From NCBI GenBank assembly GCA_002311835.1, contig DBZY01000031.1:283-24116 (forward strand): DNA of 23,834 nucleotides. Reading direction: 5' to 3'. The notes beneath the pieces were generated by a model, which saw only the letters and a list, made by a program, of their open reading frames with translations, did not search any database and was not told the origin of the DNA. Position 1 is the stretch's first letter; each line of letters opens with the position of its first letter. The translations under genes were made by a program, and so were the position numbers. Of this stretch, positions 14,852 to 21,861 are shown piece by piece. Source of the stretch: Proteobacteria bacterium UBA1148. GTDB lineage: Bacteria; Pseudomonadota; Gammaproteobacteria; Steroidobacterales; Rariloculaceae.

Positions 14852-16477
14852 TTACGGATTGGCATTCCGGTAGACGATCTCGCCGCTCACCATCGTCATC
14901 ACGGGTCGGATATCGCGAACGTCATCAACCGGGATTTCCAGATAGTCACTGTCCAGCACGACGAGATCGGCATATTTTCCAGCCTCTAACGTGCCGAGAT
15001 CGTTCTCCATAAACATGAGGTAAGCGTTCGACCGTGTATGGGCGATCAACGCTTCTTCGCGCGTGATGACTTCATTGCTCTCGTATTTCACAATATCTGG
15101 AAAGATCTTACCTGCTGTGTATTCCCAGATCGTATGAAACGGGTTATAGGTAGCAACGATCGTACCGTCCGAGCCCATACCCCAAAGGATGCCGCTATCC
15201 TGGATCATACGGATCGGCGGCGATGCGATGCCCTCAATCCTTGGCTTGATCGTGTGATTTGCAATCGTGATGTGCCAGCCTAGGCGCTTGGCGCGCTCCA
15301 CGCTTTCCTTACTGATCAGATCGACGTGTCCGAGCGTCCAACGCAGATCGCGCATCGGATACTGCTCGCTGATCTCCTCTGAGATCGTCATCATTTTCGA
15401 TGCCGTGCTATCTCGCATCGTATGCTCGTTCACCTGCCAACCGTTCTTCGCGGCAGAGCGTGCGATCGTGTGGAAATCATCGTAAATATTCTGCGAAAAC
15501 GGTTCAGAGGACCTCTCGCCTGCCATGTCGTGCAGCAGACCGTAGACGTGTTCACCAATACCGTACATTCCGTAGCGGTCATCGCGTTGGAATGCCTCCT
15601 CGCGGTCGAGTAACTCCGCCGCAGCAATAGCTGTTCGCGGCGAGTCGGCCCAGTAACGTTGCGCATAGAAAACTCGCAGATCGAGTTCACCCTTCTCATA
15701 CAGCGCCGTGACCGGATCGTATGAGCCGTCGAGGTAGCCCACGTCGTACGCGGCCGTCACGCCCATGCTGGTTAGATAAGCGTTAAACGCTTTTACTTCC
15801 ACCATGCGTTCTTCGAGAGTTTGCGCGAATGGGAAATGCTCAAGCGCCGCATACATCACGATACGTCCGTCGCGGTAATTAGTTCTAACAACTGAATCGC
15901 CGGTATAAAAATCTCCGAGTTGAGGCCCGAGTATCTCCTCGGCCATTGAGTTCATGTAGAAGATTGTATAGTTCTTCTGGATGAACACCGGATTGTCCGG
16001 TGCCGCGGCATCAAGCTCCTCACGTGTAAAGCCACCGGACTTGTCGGCGAACTGCTGCTCATTCCAACCACCGATAATAAAGACCCACTCTGCAGATCCG
16101 AGCTCTTCAGCCCGTGTGGTGATTCGCGTCATGACTTCGGCACGAGAGGTCACGCCATGAATCCGCGTCTCGTACGCAGCGAAATTGGTCCCGCGAAGGT
16201 AGTGAATATGGTTATCGATCAAGCCCGGAATTACAGTCTTTCCAGCGAGATCAATCTGCTGGGTCTGAGCGTCTGCCAGATCGCGAACCGCAGCGTTATC
16301 GCCAACGGCGACGATTCGTTCACCGCTAATCGCAATAGCACTAGCGATGGAGAACTCTTCGTCCACAGTTAGAATCTTACCGTTATAGAGAATACGGTCG
16401 GGCACCTGGGCTAGAACCACAATAGGACAGAGAACAACGGAAACGAGAAGAGATCGGATACAGACTAGCGGGCGCAC
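14852..16477 (-). CDS. Periplasmic Amidohydro_3-family metal-dependent hydrolase
   Basis: A 541-residue amidohydrolase of the YtcJ/Amidohydro_3 group, probably exported. From the GTG at 16477 the signal peptide is RPLVCIRSLLVSVVLCPIVVLA, likely cut before QVPDR. GGGAG lies six bases before this GTG; a TTG at 16498 would add seven residues. The composite-barrel start is ILYNGKILTVDEEFSIASA. The metal-binding HIH is at 90/92 (PGLIDNHIHYL). Later come VNEHTMRDST, TLGHVDLIS, the GMGSDGTIVATYNP segment with the catalytic aspartate, and the ending GKYADLVVLDSDYLEIP with VMTMVSGEIVY. The substrate cannot be told. It lies next to urease but is on the opposite strand, so it is not part of the nitrogen operon. 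Confidence 0.85.
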   Translation of the reverse strand: MRPLVCIRSLLVSVVLCPIVVLAQVPDRILYNGKILTVDEEFSIASAIAISGERIVAVGDNAAVRDLADAQTQQIDLAGKTVIPGLIDNHIHYLRGTNFAAYETRIHGVTSRAEVMTRITTRAEELGSAEWVFIIGGWNEQQFADKSGGFTREELDAAAPDNPVFIQKNYTIFYMNSMAEEILGPQLGDFYTGDSVVRTNYRDGRIVMYAALEHFPFAQTLEERMVEVKAFNAYLTSMGVTAAYDVGYLDGSYDPVTALYEKGELDLRVFYAQRYWADSPRTAIAAAELLDREEAFQRDDRYGMYGIGEHVYGLLHDMAGERSSEPFSQNIYDDFHTIARSAAKNGWQVNEHTMRDSTASKMMTISEEISEQYPMRDLRWTLGHVDLISKESVERAKRLGWHITIANHTIKPRIEGIASPPIRMIQDSGILWGMGSDGTIVATYNPFHTIWEYTAGKIFPDIVKYESNEVITREEALIAHTRSNAYLMFMENDLGTLEAGKYADLVVLDSDYLEIPVDDVRDIRPVMTMVSGEIVYRNANP

Positions 16478-16634
16478 AAGTAACTCCCGTCCATTCAATT
16501 GAAAAACAAGCGAGCGAGCGGATTAACGAATACGAGCGCTGTGACAGCGGCGACAGTTGTTGTCTTCATCACGGGTTTTCTCCGTTCACCGCGAAGCAGT
16601 ATAGCTGGCCAATACCGTTACGCCCCAAAGCCCA

Positions 16635-16670
16635 TAACTGCGAGCTTTTTCTTGGCATTAGCATCCAGTA
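16635..16670. repeat. Dispersed repeat, copy 3 (module B only)
   Basis: TAACTGCGAGCTTTTTCTTG and the following bases match module B of copy 2 (1871-1906) with a few mismatches, both ending TTAGCATCCAGTA or near it. Module A is not recognisable upstream here. The copy lies in the gene-free stretch 16499-16707, which otherwise shows nothing I can support. Confidence 0.6.
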
Positions 16671-16707
16671 GTGACATGAAGGGACAAAAGCATTAATACC
16701 TTGGAAA

Positions 16708-17730
16708 TTACCCTAGATTAGGGTCCATCTGAGCACCGTGCCCTCTGCCTGGCATGCAATCATATCTTCCCATGGGGAGCGTCGTTCGCATTAGTATTCT
16801 TGAGCCTCGAAGAATGTCTTTGTAGTACTTTGGATCAGTGGCGATCCAGAATACTTCAAGATCTCCATTATCGCGGTTGATCTGAACCCGCTCAGTGAGC
16901 TCAAAGTTTGTGGTTCGAACGAAATCAGATCTCACCATTCCCTCAGAGAACATCGAGGTATGGATAACTAGGACATCGTCTTCGTAGTGTCCAATAGAGT
17001 GCCCCATCTCCGTACGAGCCACGTCGGTTGGATGTTCATCTAGATCTAAATAAATGACCCGTTCCGCATCCATGAATTCATGACGGATGATGATGCGATC
17101 ACCCTCATCGAGAATTTGTGTTGGCAGGCCAGGATGGGACCAGGCGCGAATTGGACTAATAGCACTACAGCGGTAGGCAGGATTGGATATTAACGGATCG
17201 TTGGCCGCATCTGCTGCCGCACCAGTTATGGTAAAGAATTCTGCTGGATCGGGATCAGTTCCCGCTCCCGGAAAAGATTTCCTAAACCAGGTGTCAAAGA
17301 TGGTTTCAGATCCGTCTTTTTGTGCAGGGACTGAAAATATGCTTTGCCCGTTTCTAGTTCGTAGACGTAAAACCGTTCCATCCGCCAAGTACCCGGTACT
17401 GAGTTCACAACCCAAAGGATCGCGCCTGGCTTGGAACCCTTCGATCCGAATACGGTCGCCAACTCTCAGTGTGTTTTCGCTTATTCCTCGGACCTGCATC
17501 TGCGAGCGAGCTTGCATTTCACACCATCGGATCTGTTTCTCGCCGGCATTGTTTGTTACTTCTACATGAACGAATGAATGTGGATTAATGTATTGGAACT
17601 CGGTGATGATGCCCTCAATTAATATTGGGTGTGCCTCATCATAGTGTGCATTAAATCCATGGTGGGCAAACCCCAAGTGAGGCAGAGTAAGCCATATTGT
17701 GCAGCAAAGAAATTCAAGCCAAATTCGCAT
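16708..17730 (-). CDS. DUF6152-like periplasmic protein
   Basis: A 340-residue exported protein of unknown function. The signal peptide (MRIWLEFLCCTIWLTLPHLG) is followed at once by AHHGFNAHYD. Then come PILIEGIITEFQYINPHSFVHVEV and the region WCEMQARSQM, a pattern I associate with DUF6152. The second half resembles the C-terminal half of that group's longer members: RHEFMDAERVIYLDLDEHP, then GHSIGHYEDDVLVIHTS and the TERVQINRDNGDLEVFW block. The histidines at the mature N-terminus could bind metal (inference). It is divergent from the CDGSH gene across an inverted repeat and shares its direction with the amidohydrolase, but 210 bases separate those two. Confidence 0.7.
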   Translation of the reverse strand: MRIWLEFLCCTIWLTLPHLGFAHHGFNAHYDEAHPILIEGIITEFQYINPHSFVHVEVTNNAGEKQIRWCEMQARSQMQVRGISENTLRVGDRIRIEGFQARRDPLGCELSTGYLADGTVLRLRTRNGQSIFSVPAQKDGSETIFDTWFRKSFPGAGTDPDPAEFFTITGAAADAANDPLISNPAYRCSAISPIRAWSHPGLPTQILDEGDRIIIRHEFMDAERVIYLDLDEHPTDVARTEMGHSIGHYEDDVLVIHTSMFSEGMVRSDFVRTTNFELTERVQINRDNGDLEVFWIATDPKYYKDILRGSRILMRTTLPMGRYDCMPGRGHGAQMDPNLG

Positions 17731-17753
17731 ACGAGCAGTGCCTTACAATAATT

Positions 17754-17772
17754 GAGTATCGTAATGATACTC
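17754..17772. promoter_or_regulatory. Perfect inverted repeat between divergent genes (putative operator)
   Basis: GAGTATC-GTAAT-GATACTC is a perfect seven-base dyad with a five-base centre. It lies 40 bases before the CDGSH ATG and 24 bases from the DUF6152-like start. The 19-base length equals that of a Fur box, but only 12 of 19 positions match the E. coli consensus, so the regulator is unknown. Confidence 0.5.
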
Positions 17773-17811
17773 TAGCCAATAAGGACAATTATTCGATTAA
17801 GGATAGAAATT

Positions 17812-18048
17812 ATGACGACGACAACAATCCCACAAAAAGAACCCTATGTTTTAGAACTTGAACCAGGCACCTACTACTGGTGTTGCTGTGGACTGTCCAG
17901 CAACCAACCATTTTGCGATGGCTCCCATTCGACCACTGATCTAAAACCCGTACGATTTCAAATAGAAGAAAAAAAAGTAGTTCCTTTGTGCGGGTGCAAA
18001 CAAACAGGCAATCAACCGTTCTGTAATGGGACACACGCAAAACTCTGA
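17812..18048 (+). CDS. Small protein with two CDGSH iron-sulfur motifs
   Basis: A 78-residue stand-alone CDGSH protein, related to the CISD3 (two-motif) type. Motif 1 has C24, C26, C35 and H39 (CGLSSNQPFCDGSH). Motif 2 has C60, C62, C71 and H75 (CGCKQTGNQPFCNGTH). Each has the 3Cys:1His ligands for one [2Fe-2S] cluster, so two clusters per chain are expected. An extra C25 sits between two ligands of motif 1. A role in electron transfer or iron/redox sensing is usual for the family, but no partner is defined here. It is flanked by an inverted repeat and by iron-uptake genes on the other strand. AAGGATAG upstream is a moderate ribosome-binding site. Confidence 0.88.
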   Translation: MTTTTIPQKEPYVLELEPGTYYWCCCGLSSNQPFCDGSHSTTDLKPVRFQIEEKKVVPLCGCKQTGNQPFCNGTHAKL

Positions 18049-18163
18049 TGATCTCCAAACAACATCAATTGCTCAAAAATAATGCGTGTCAAGAACCTAG
18101 CTGAATATGTACTAGACGGCCCACAACATGATGAGAATGACCGAAAACGCTTAGATATTCTGG

Positions 18164-18844
18164 CTATGTGTCTGCCCAGAAACGCAACAGATTGTGATAG
18201 ATACCTGCCAGTTCTACCAAGGCTGCGTGTTTGGGAACATCCGTCGCGAGCCGTTGTATAACGGAGTCAAGCTCAAACAACATACTCCGTTGAGCATTAT
18301 CCCGAACCATACTCTGAATCCAGAAAAACGCCGATAAACGAACACCTCGAGTCACTGGTTCTATCCGATGAACACTTGTGCCAGGATAAAGCACCATGTC
18401 GCCTGCCGATAGCTTCGTACCTCGTTCTCCCAGTGTATCCTTCACAATCAACTCACCACCGTCGTAGCTCTCTGGGTCGCTGAGAAACAGCGTTGCGGAT
18501 AAATCCGTGCGCACCTGATGAGGGCTTCCCGCTATTGGTCGAACTGCACCATCAATGTGCCCACCGTAAAACTGCCCGCCACTGTAACGATTAAACAGAG
18601 GTGGTAAGACTTTGAGAGGGAGCGCAGCCGATGTGAACGGCGCGTTATTCTGGAGTGCAGTCAAGATTATTTCACCCAAATCACGAGCGATGGGGTCATC
18701 GTCAGGGAGCTGCTCATTATTCTTAACAGCCTGAGATAGATATCCGGCGCTACGCCGACCGTCCGCCCAAGTCGCGCCCTCGAGTGAATTACGGGCACGA
18801 ATAACCTCCTCAACCGTCAACACCCCTGGAATGCTAATAAGCAT
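18164..18844 (-). CDS. piuC: PiuC/YbiX-type Fe(II)/2-oxoglutarate (PKHD) hydroxylase
   Basis: A 226-residue cytoplasmic dioxygenase, the normal PiuC/YbiX length. The ATG at 18844 gives MLISIPGVLTVEEV, the family start, four bases after the receptor stop; an upstream TTG at 18871 is rejected. The iron ligands are H96-x-D98 (YGGHIDGAV) and H160 (SVHRIEPVTRG), with R169 for 2-oxoglutarate. The region DLSATLFLSDPESYDGGEL and the ending HNLLRFWADT are also typical. This family almost always sits next to a Fiu/PiuA siderophore receptor, as here. The substrate is not established to my knowledge. Confidence 0.93.
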   Translation of the reverse strand: MLISIPGVLTVEEVIRARNSLEGATWADGRRSAGYLSQAVKNNEQLPDDDPIARDLGEIILTALQNNAPFTSAALPLKVLPPLFNRYSGGQFYGGHIDGAVRPIAGSPHQVRTDLSATLFLSDPESYDGGELIVKDTLGERGTKLSAGDMVLYPGTSVHRIEPVTRGVRLSAFFWIQSMVRDNAQRSMLFELDSVIQRLATDVPKHAALVELAGIYHNLLRFWADT

Positions 18845-18848
18845 AGTG

Positions 18849-21140
18849 CTAGTAAAGTATGTTGATCGCAAACGTCGCCGTGAAGCCGGAACCAGGCACG
18901 ACGTGCCAAGGGTGTAACTGATTAAAATAGTACTCGTTAGTCAAGTTAGTAAGATTCATCTTAAACGAAATACTATCGGACAGACGGTAACGCCCCATAG
19001 CGTCTAAAACCTGATAACTCGGGATTGACTTATCACTCCCGGTATTTTCTGCCAGCAGTTTTGAGATATAGCGTGCGCCTACACCAAAGTCTAACCGATC
19101 GGTCAATTGGTAATTGATCCATACCGACAATGAATGTTCAGGTGCATTAGCCAAAGCTGCTCCGGCTACAGCACCGGGTGCAGCCTTAATGACTTCAGTA
19201 TCCAAATGAGTGTAACCCCCAGTTATATAAAGCCCCGGGGCAACCATACCATTCATATCAAGAGATAGACCTCGTACCTGGTGTTCGCCTCCCAGTGTGT
19301 TGTAACCGGGATTGGTTGGATCTGGAACCCTAGCGTTCTTTTTGGCAATCTCAAACACGGCGCCCGCAAATGACAACGCGCCTTCGTTAAGGTCCATCTT
19401 TATTCCCGCTTCGAGACTCAGGTTTTCTTCTGGATCCAAAAATTGATTGCCCAGCTGCAGGCCGCGACCGCTGGTAAGAAAGGATAAACTCTGCGCAGAT
19501 GGATTAAAGGAAGTACTACTAGCCAAGTAGATACTAGACTCAAGAGTGGGCTTATAGACCAGAGCCACTCGGTAACTCGTTTCCTTATCGACCTGATCAA
19601 ATGACTCACTACCACCAACATCACCACTGTTGAACGGTGTCGCTGGGCCTATAAACCTAACCGCGTCGTAGTCCGTATCAAATCGGTCCCAGCGTGCGCC
19701 AAGTGTAAATTGCCAAGCATCGCTAAGCTTGAGGGTATCCAAGGCGTAAAAAGCCAGAGTCTCGCCCACGGTGTCCGCAATTATCCGGGGATCTGTACTC
19801 CCAGTAAAAGGCATGTTCGAAATCGGGTTAAGTAAATCCGTGCTCTGAGCACCGACCCCAAAGGCAAAGGTCGGGTTTGACGCTTCTCGGCTGAACTCCA
19901 CACCGCCAGCCACGGCATGCTCGATTCCGCGAGTCTCTAACTCCCATGTAAATGTAGACTGAGCCGTGAAGAGAGTTTCTTCGCTATTACCTAGAAAAAC
20001 GTTGCGGTATACGGAGATACCGGTGAGCGGGGCTCCAGGTGTCACCGATTCTGTAATCAGAGCTTCGGTGACGCGGCTATCTCGCTCATAGTCCGCGTAG
20101 CGAACCAGCGCGTCTAGATTAACGGAGTTATTGAATAAGTGGGTAAGTTGCCCGGTCAAAATATCCGCATCTGTCTTAAGGAAATCGCTGTCAAAACCGT
20201 AGAAATTCTCCCGTGCGACTGACGCCGGCTCCCCGTTGAGCCAAGGCAAGCCGTAATCCGGTCTGTCGTCAGATGTTTGCTTCAGGTAGCTGATAGTCAA
20301 CTGTGTATCGGAACCCAAACCAAGCGATAGACTCGGCGCAATACCGAACCGCTTGATCTCTGCACCATCTCGATCCGCAACCTCCCCTTTATGGGCCAAC
20401 ACGTTGAAACGAAAGGCCGCCCCATCCCCCAGTAGTGGGATAGGCCGCGCGATGTCCGCGGTGCTACGCACCGTCTGATCAGAACCGATGTTGACACTGA
20501 AGTCTGTCAGCAAATCAAACACTGGACGCTTCGAGACTTGATTGATGGCTCCACCCGTGGAGCCTCGCCCGAATAGGACCGAAGACGGCCCCAATAAAAC
20601 TTCGAGCGATTCTAGGTTGAATGTGTCGCGCGGATAACTACCGAAGTCCCGCGTCCCATCCAGGTACATATCATCTCGCGCGTTAAACCCGCGAATGTTC
20701 GGAGCGTTACCTTGCCACGTGAACTCGCCCGCGCCCAGCGTGATCCCCGGAATGCTCTGGAGTGCCTCGTTTAGCGAATTGAGGCCACGGTCATCGAGAA
20801 GTTCACGAGACATTGTGTTAACCGACTGTGGCGTATCAAGGAGACTCTCTGTCAGCTTAGATAATGTGCTTTCATCCGCACGGTAACGTTCTGTCTGCCG
20901 CTCTACTACGCGAATTTCTTCCACTATGCCGCCAGCCCTTGGCTCTGTATCCGCGTTTTGGGAAACTTGCGCGATTACAAGACTTGAAACCGTGAGCCCC
21001 ATTCCCGCACCGACGAACGCTCGTGCGACAGCCTGAGAAACTGGATTGAAGGCCCCCAAAACTGGATGAGCAGCGAGTTCAGATGAGAATGCCCTAAATT
21101 GGGTCGGTATGGCTGAATTTACTGTTTTTCTCTTTGCCAA
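18849..21140 (-). CDS. Fiu/PiuA-like TonB-dependent catecholate-siderophore receptor
   Basis: A 763-residue outer-membrane receptor. The N-terminus (TTG start, next ATG at residue 47) contains a signal region about residues 35-58, ending IAQVSQN. A TonB-box-like EIRVVE follows. The plug carries TPQSVNTMSRELLDDRGLNSL, ALQSIPGITLGAGEFTWQGN, IRGFNARDDMYLDGTRDFG and LEVLLGPSSVLFGRGSTGG, the siderophore-receptor pattern. The barrel ends NLTNEYYFNQLHPWHVVPG and ...INILY with an aromatic last residue. The N-terminus before the hydrophobic stretch is long, and the TTG start is uncertain. The piuC gene follows after four bases, marking an iron-uptake operon. I see no clear Fur box in the 279-base gap upstream. 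Confidence 0.9.
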   Translation of the reverse strand: MAKRKTVNSAIPTQFRAFSSELAAHPVLGAFNPVSQAVARAFVGAGMGLTVSSLVIAQVSQNADTEPRAGGIVEEIRVVERQTERYRADESTLSKLTESLLDTPQSVNTMSRELLDDRGLNSLNEALQSIPGITLGAGEFTWQGNAPNIRGFNARDDMYLDGTRDFGSYPRDTFNLESLEVLLGPSSVLFGRGSTGGAINQVSKRPVFDLLTDFSVNIGSDQTVRSTADIARPIPLLGDGAAFRFNVLAHKGEVADRDGAEIKRFGIAPSLSLGLGSDTQLTISYLKQTSDDRPDYGLPWLNGEPASVARENFYGFDSDFLKTDADILTGQLTHLFNNSVNLDALVRYADYERDSRVTEALITESVTPGAPLTGISVYRNVFLGNSEETLFTAQSTFTWELETRGIEHAVAGGVEFSREASNPTFAFGVGAQSTDLLNPISNMPFTGSTDPRIIADTVGETLAFYALDTLKLSDAWQFTLGARWDRFDTDYDAVRFIGPATPFNSGDVGGSESFDQVDKETSYRVALVYKPTLESSIYLASSTSFNPSAQSLSFLTSGRGLQLGNQFLDPEENLSLEAGIKMDLNEGALSFAGAVFEIAKKNARVPDPTNPGYNTLGGEHQVRGLSLDMNGMVAPGLYITGGYTHLDTEVIKAAPGAVAGAALANAPEHSLSVWINYQLTDRLDFGVGARYISKLLAENTGSDKSIPSYQVLDAMGRYRLSDSISFKMNLTNLTNEYYFNQLHPWHVVPGSGFTATFAINILY

Positions 21141-21264
21141 ATTCCCGCAACCCCTACTAAGAACTCCATTCCCACAGCACGCCCTCAGATCGGGGCGCGA
21201 TTGTAGCTAATCCATCCAACAAGGTGTACAACTGCGCTATCTGCCATTGACTAAGCTTTTACGT

Positions 21265-21286
21265 GAATTAGAGAGGAATTAGGGAG
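21265..21286. repeat. Tandem 11-base repeat upstream of the siderophore receptor
   Basis: GAATTAGAGAG is followed directly by GAATTAGGGAG (10 of 11 identical). It lies about 125 bases upstream of the receptor start in the gene-free stretch 21141-21419. It could be a regulator site, but nothing else supports that. A weak AAGAGG/CCTCTT stem (21328-21351) without a T-run lies nearby. Confidence 0.35.
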
Positions 21287-21419
21287 TAAATATTCTATAT
21301 CAGGACTATTACAAAAAAATTACAGATAAGAGGACGTTCAATAAACCTCTTCGAAACAGAAATTGGGCGCCAACTATGAGCGTAAAATCGTTGCAGCCGC
21401 CGTCACTTTCCGAAAAAAG

Positions 21420-21674
21420 TCACCTCGCGTCCTTACGCAGAGTAATACGCCCTAAATTGTAGAGATCTCTACAATCGGTAGCATCGCTAAAACGCTCTTC
21501 ATCAAGTGTGTTTGAAGCCATGCCGGTCCCCTGGAAACGGGGATCATCGCACTGTCCATCTTGCGACCACGTGCTTGAATCATCACCAAAATTAGGAGCC
21601 TGTGCTGTAGCATTACCCCCAATCAAAAAACAAGCGATGCCCACAAAAATAAAACTAGGGTTAGAAAAGTACAT
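21420..21674 (-). CDS. Small secreted acidic protein with FGDDSS...CDDPRF motif
   Basis: An 84-residue protein from the ATG at 21674, which has GGGG five bases upstream; a TTG at 21707 is less likely. The signal peptide is about 26 residues (ends NATAQA). The mature part of about 58 residues carries FGDDSSTWSQDGQCDDPRF, then GTGMAS...LDEERFSDATDC. This motif string recurs in small secreted proteins and protein tails of proteobacteria as I recall it, with no firm function. C42 and C68 probably form a disulfide, and the many aspartates might bind calcium (inference). It is divergent from the BtuB-like receptor with 187 bases between the starts. Confidence 0.72.
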   Translation of the reverse strand: MYFSNPSFIFVGIACFLIGGNATAQAPNFGDDSSTWSQDGQCDDPRFQGTGMASNTLDEERFSDATDCRDLYNLGRITLRKDAR

Positions 21675-21808
21675 AGCAACCCCTTTAATCACAAAAACCT
21701 GCCCCAATCAGCACTAGGAGAACAAAATTTCTAAATTCTGTGGTAATTATCTCAACCAGATACACATTTTCCAGTCCAGATAGGAACCCAATTGAGTGGC
21801 AGATTAGA

Positions 21809-21831
21809 CCTATAGGCCTCTAGTATAGGCC
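21809..21831. repeat. TATAGGCC direct repeats before the BtuB-like gene
   Basis: TATAGGCC occurs at 21811-21818 and again at 21824-21831, thirteen bases apart (just over one helical turn), overlapping the palindrome CCTATAGG (21809-21816). It lies 31 bases before the ATG, where an operator or promoter could sit. A cobalamin riboswitch was looked for here and not found. Confidence 0.35.
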
Positions 21832-21861
21832 CTTGAACCTTATACCACCGTATGTAGTTTC

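Noticed and set aside
17754..17772. Canonical Fur box
   Set aside because: Only 12 of 19 positions agree with the E. coli consensus; kept as an inverted repeat with unknown regulator.
18080..18259. Small plus-strand frame of 59 codons starting MRVKNLAEYVLDG
   Set aside because: It has no ribosome-binding site and its second half is antisense to the conserved 3' end of piuC; nothing supports expression.
21790..21861. Cobalamin riboswitch before the BtuB-like gene
   Set aside because: GGCAGATTAGACC loosely recalls the B12 box, but the GGGAA...GGTG and CCGCAACTGT elements are not present upstream and the leader is too short.
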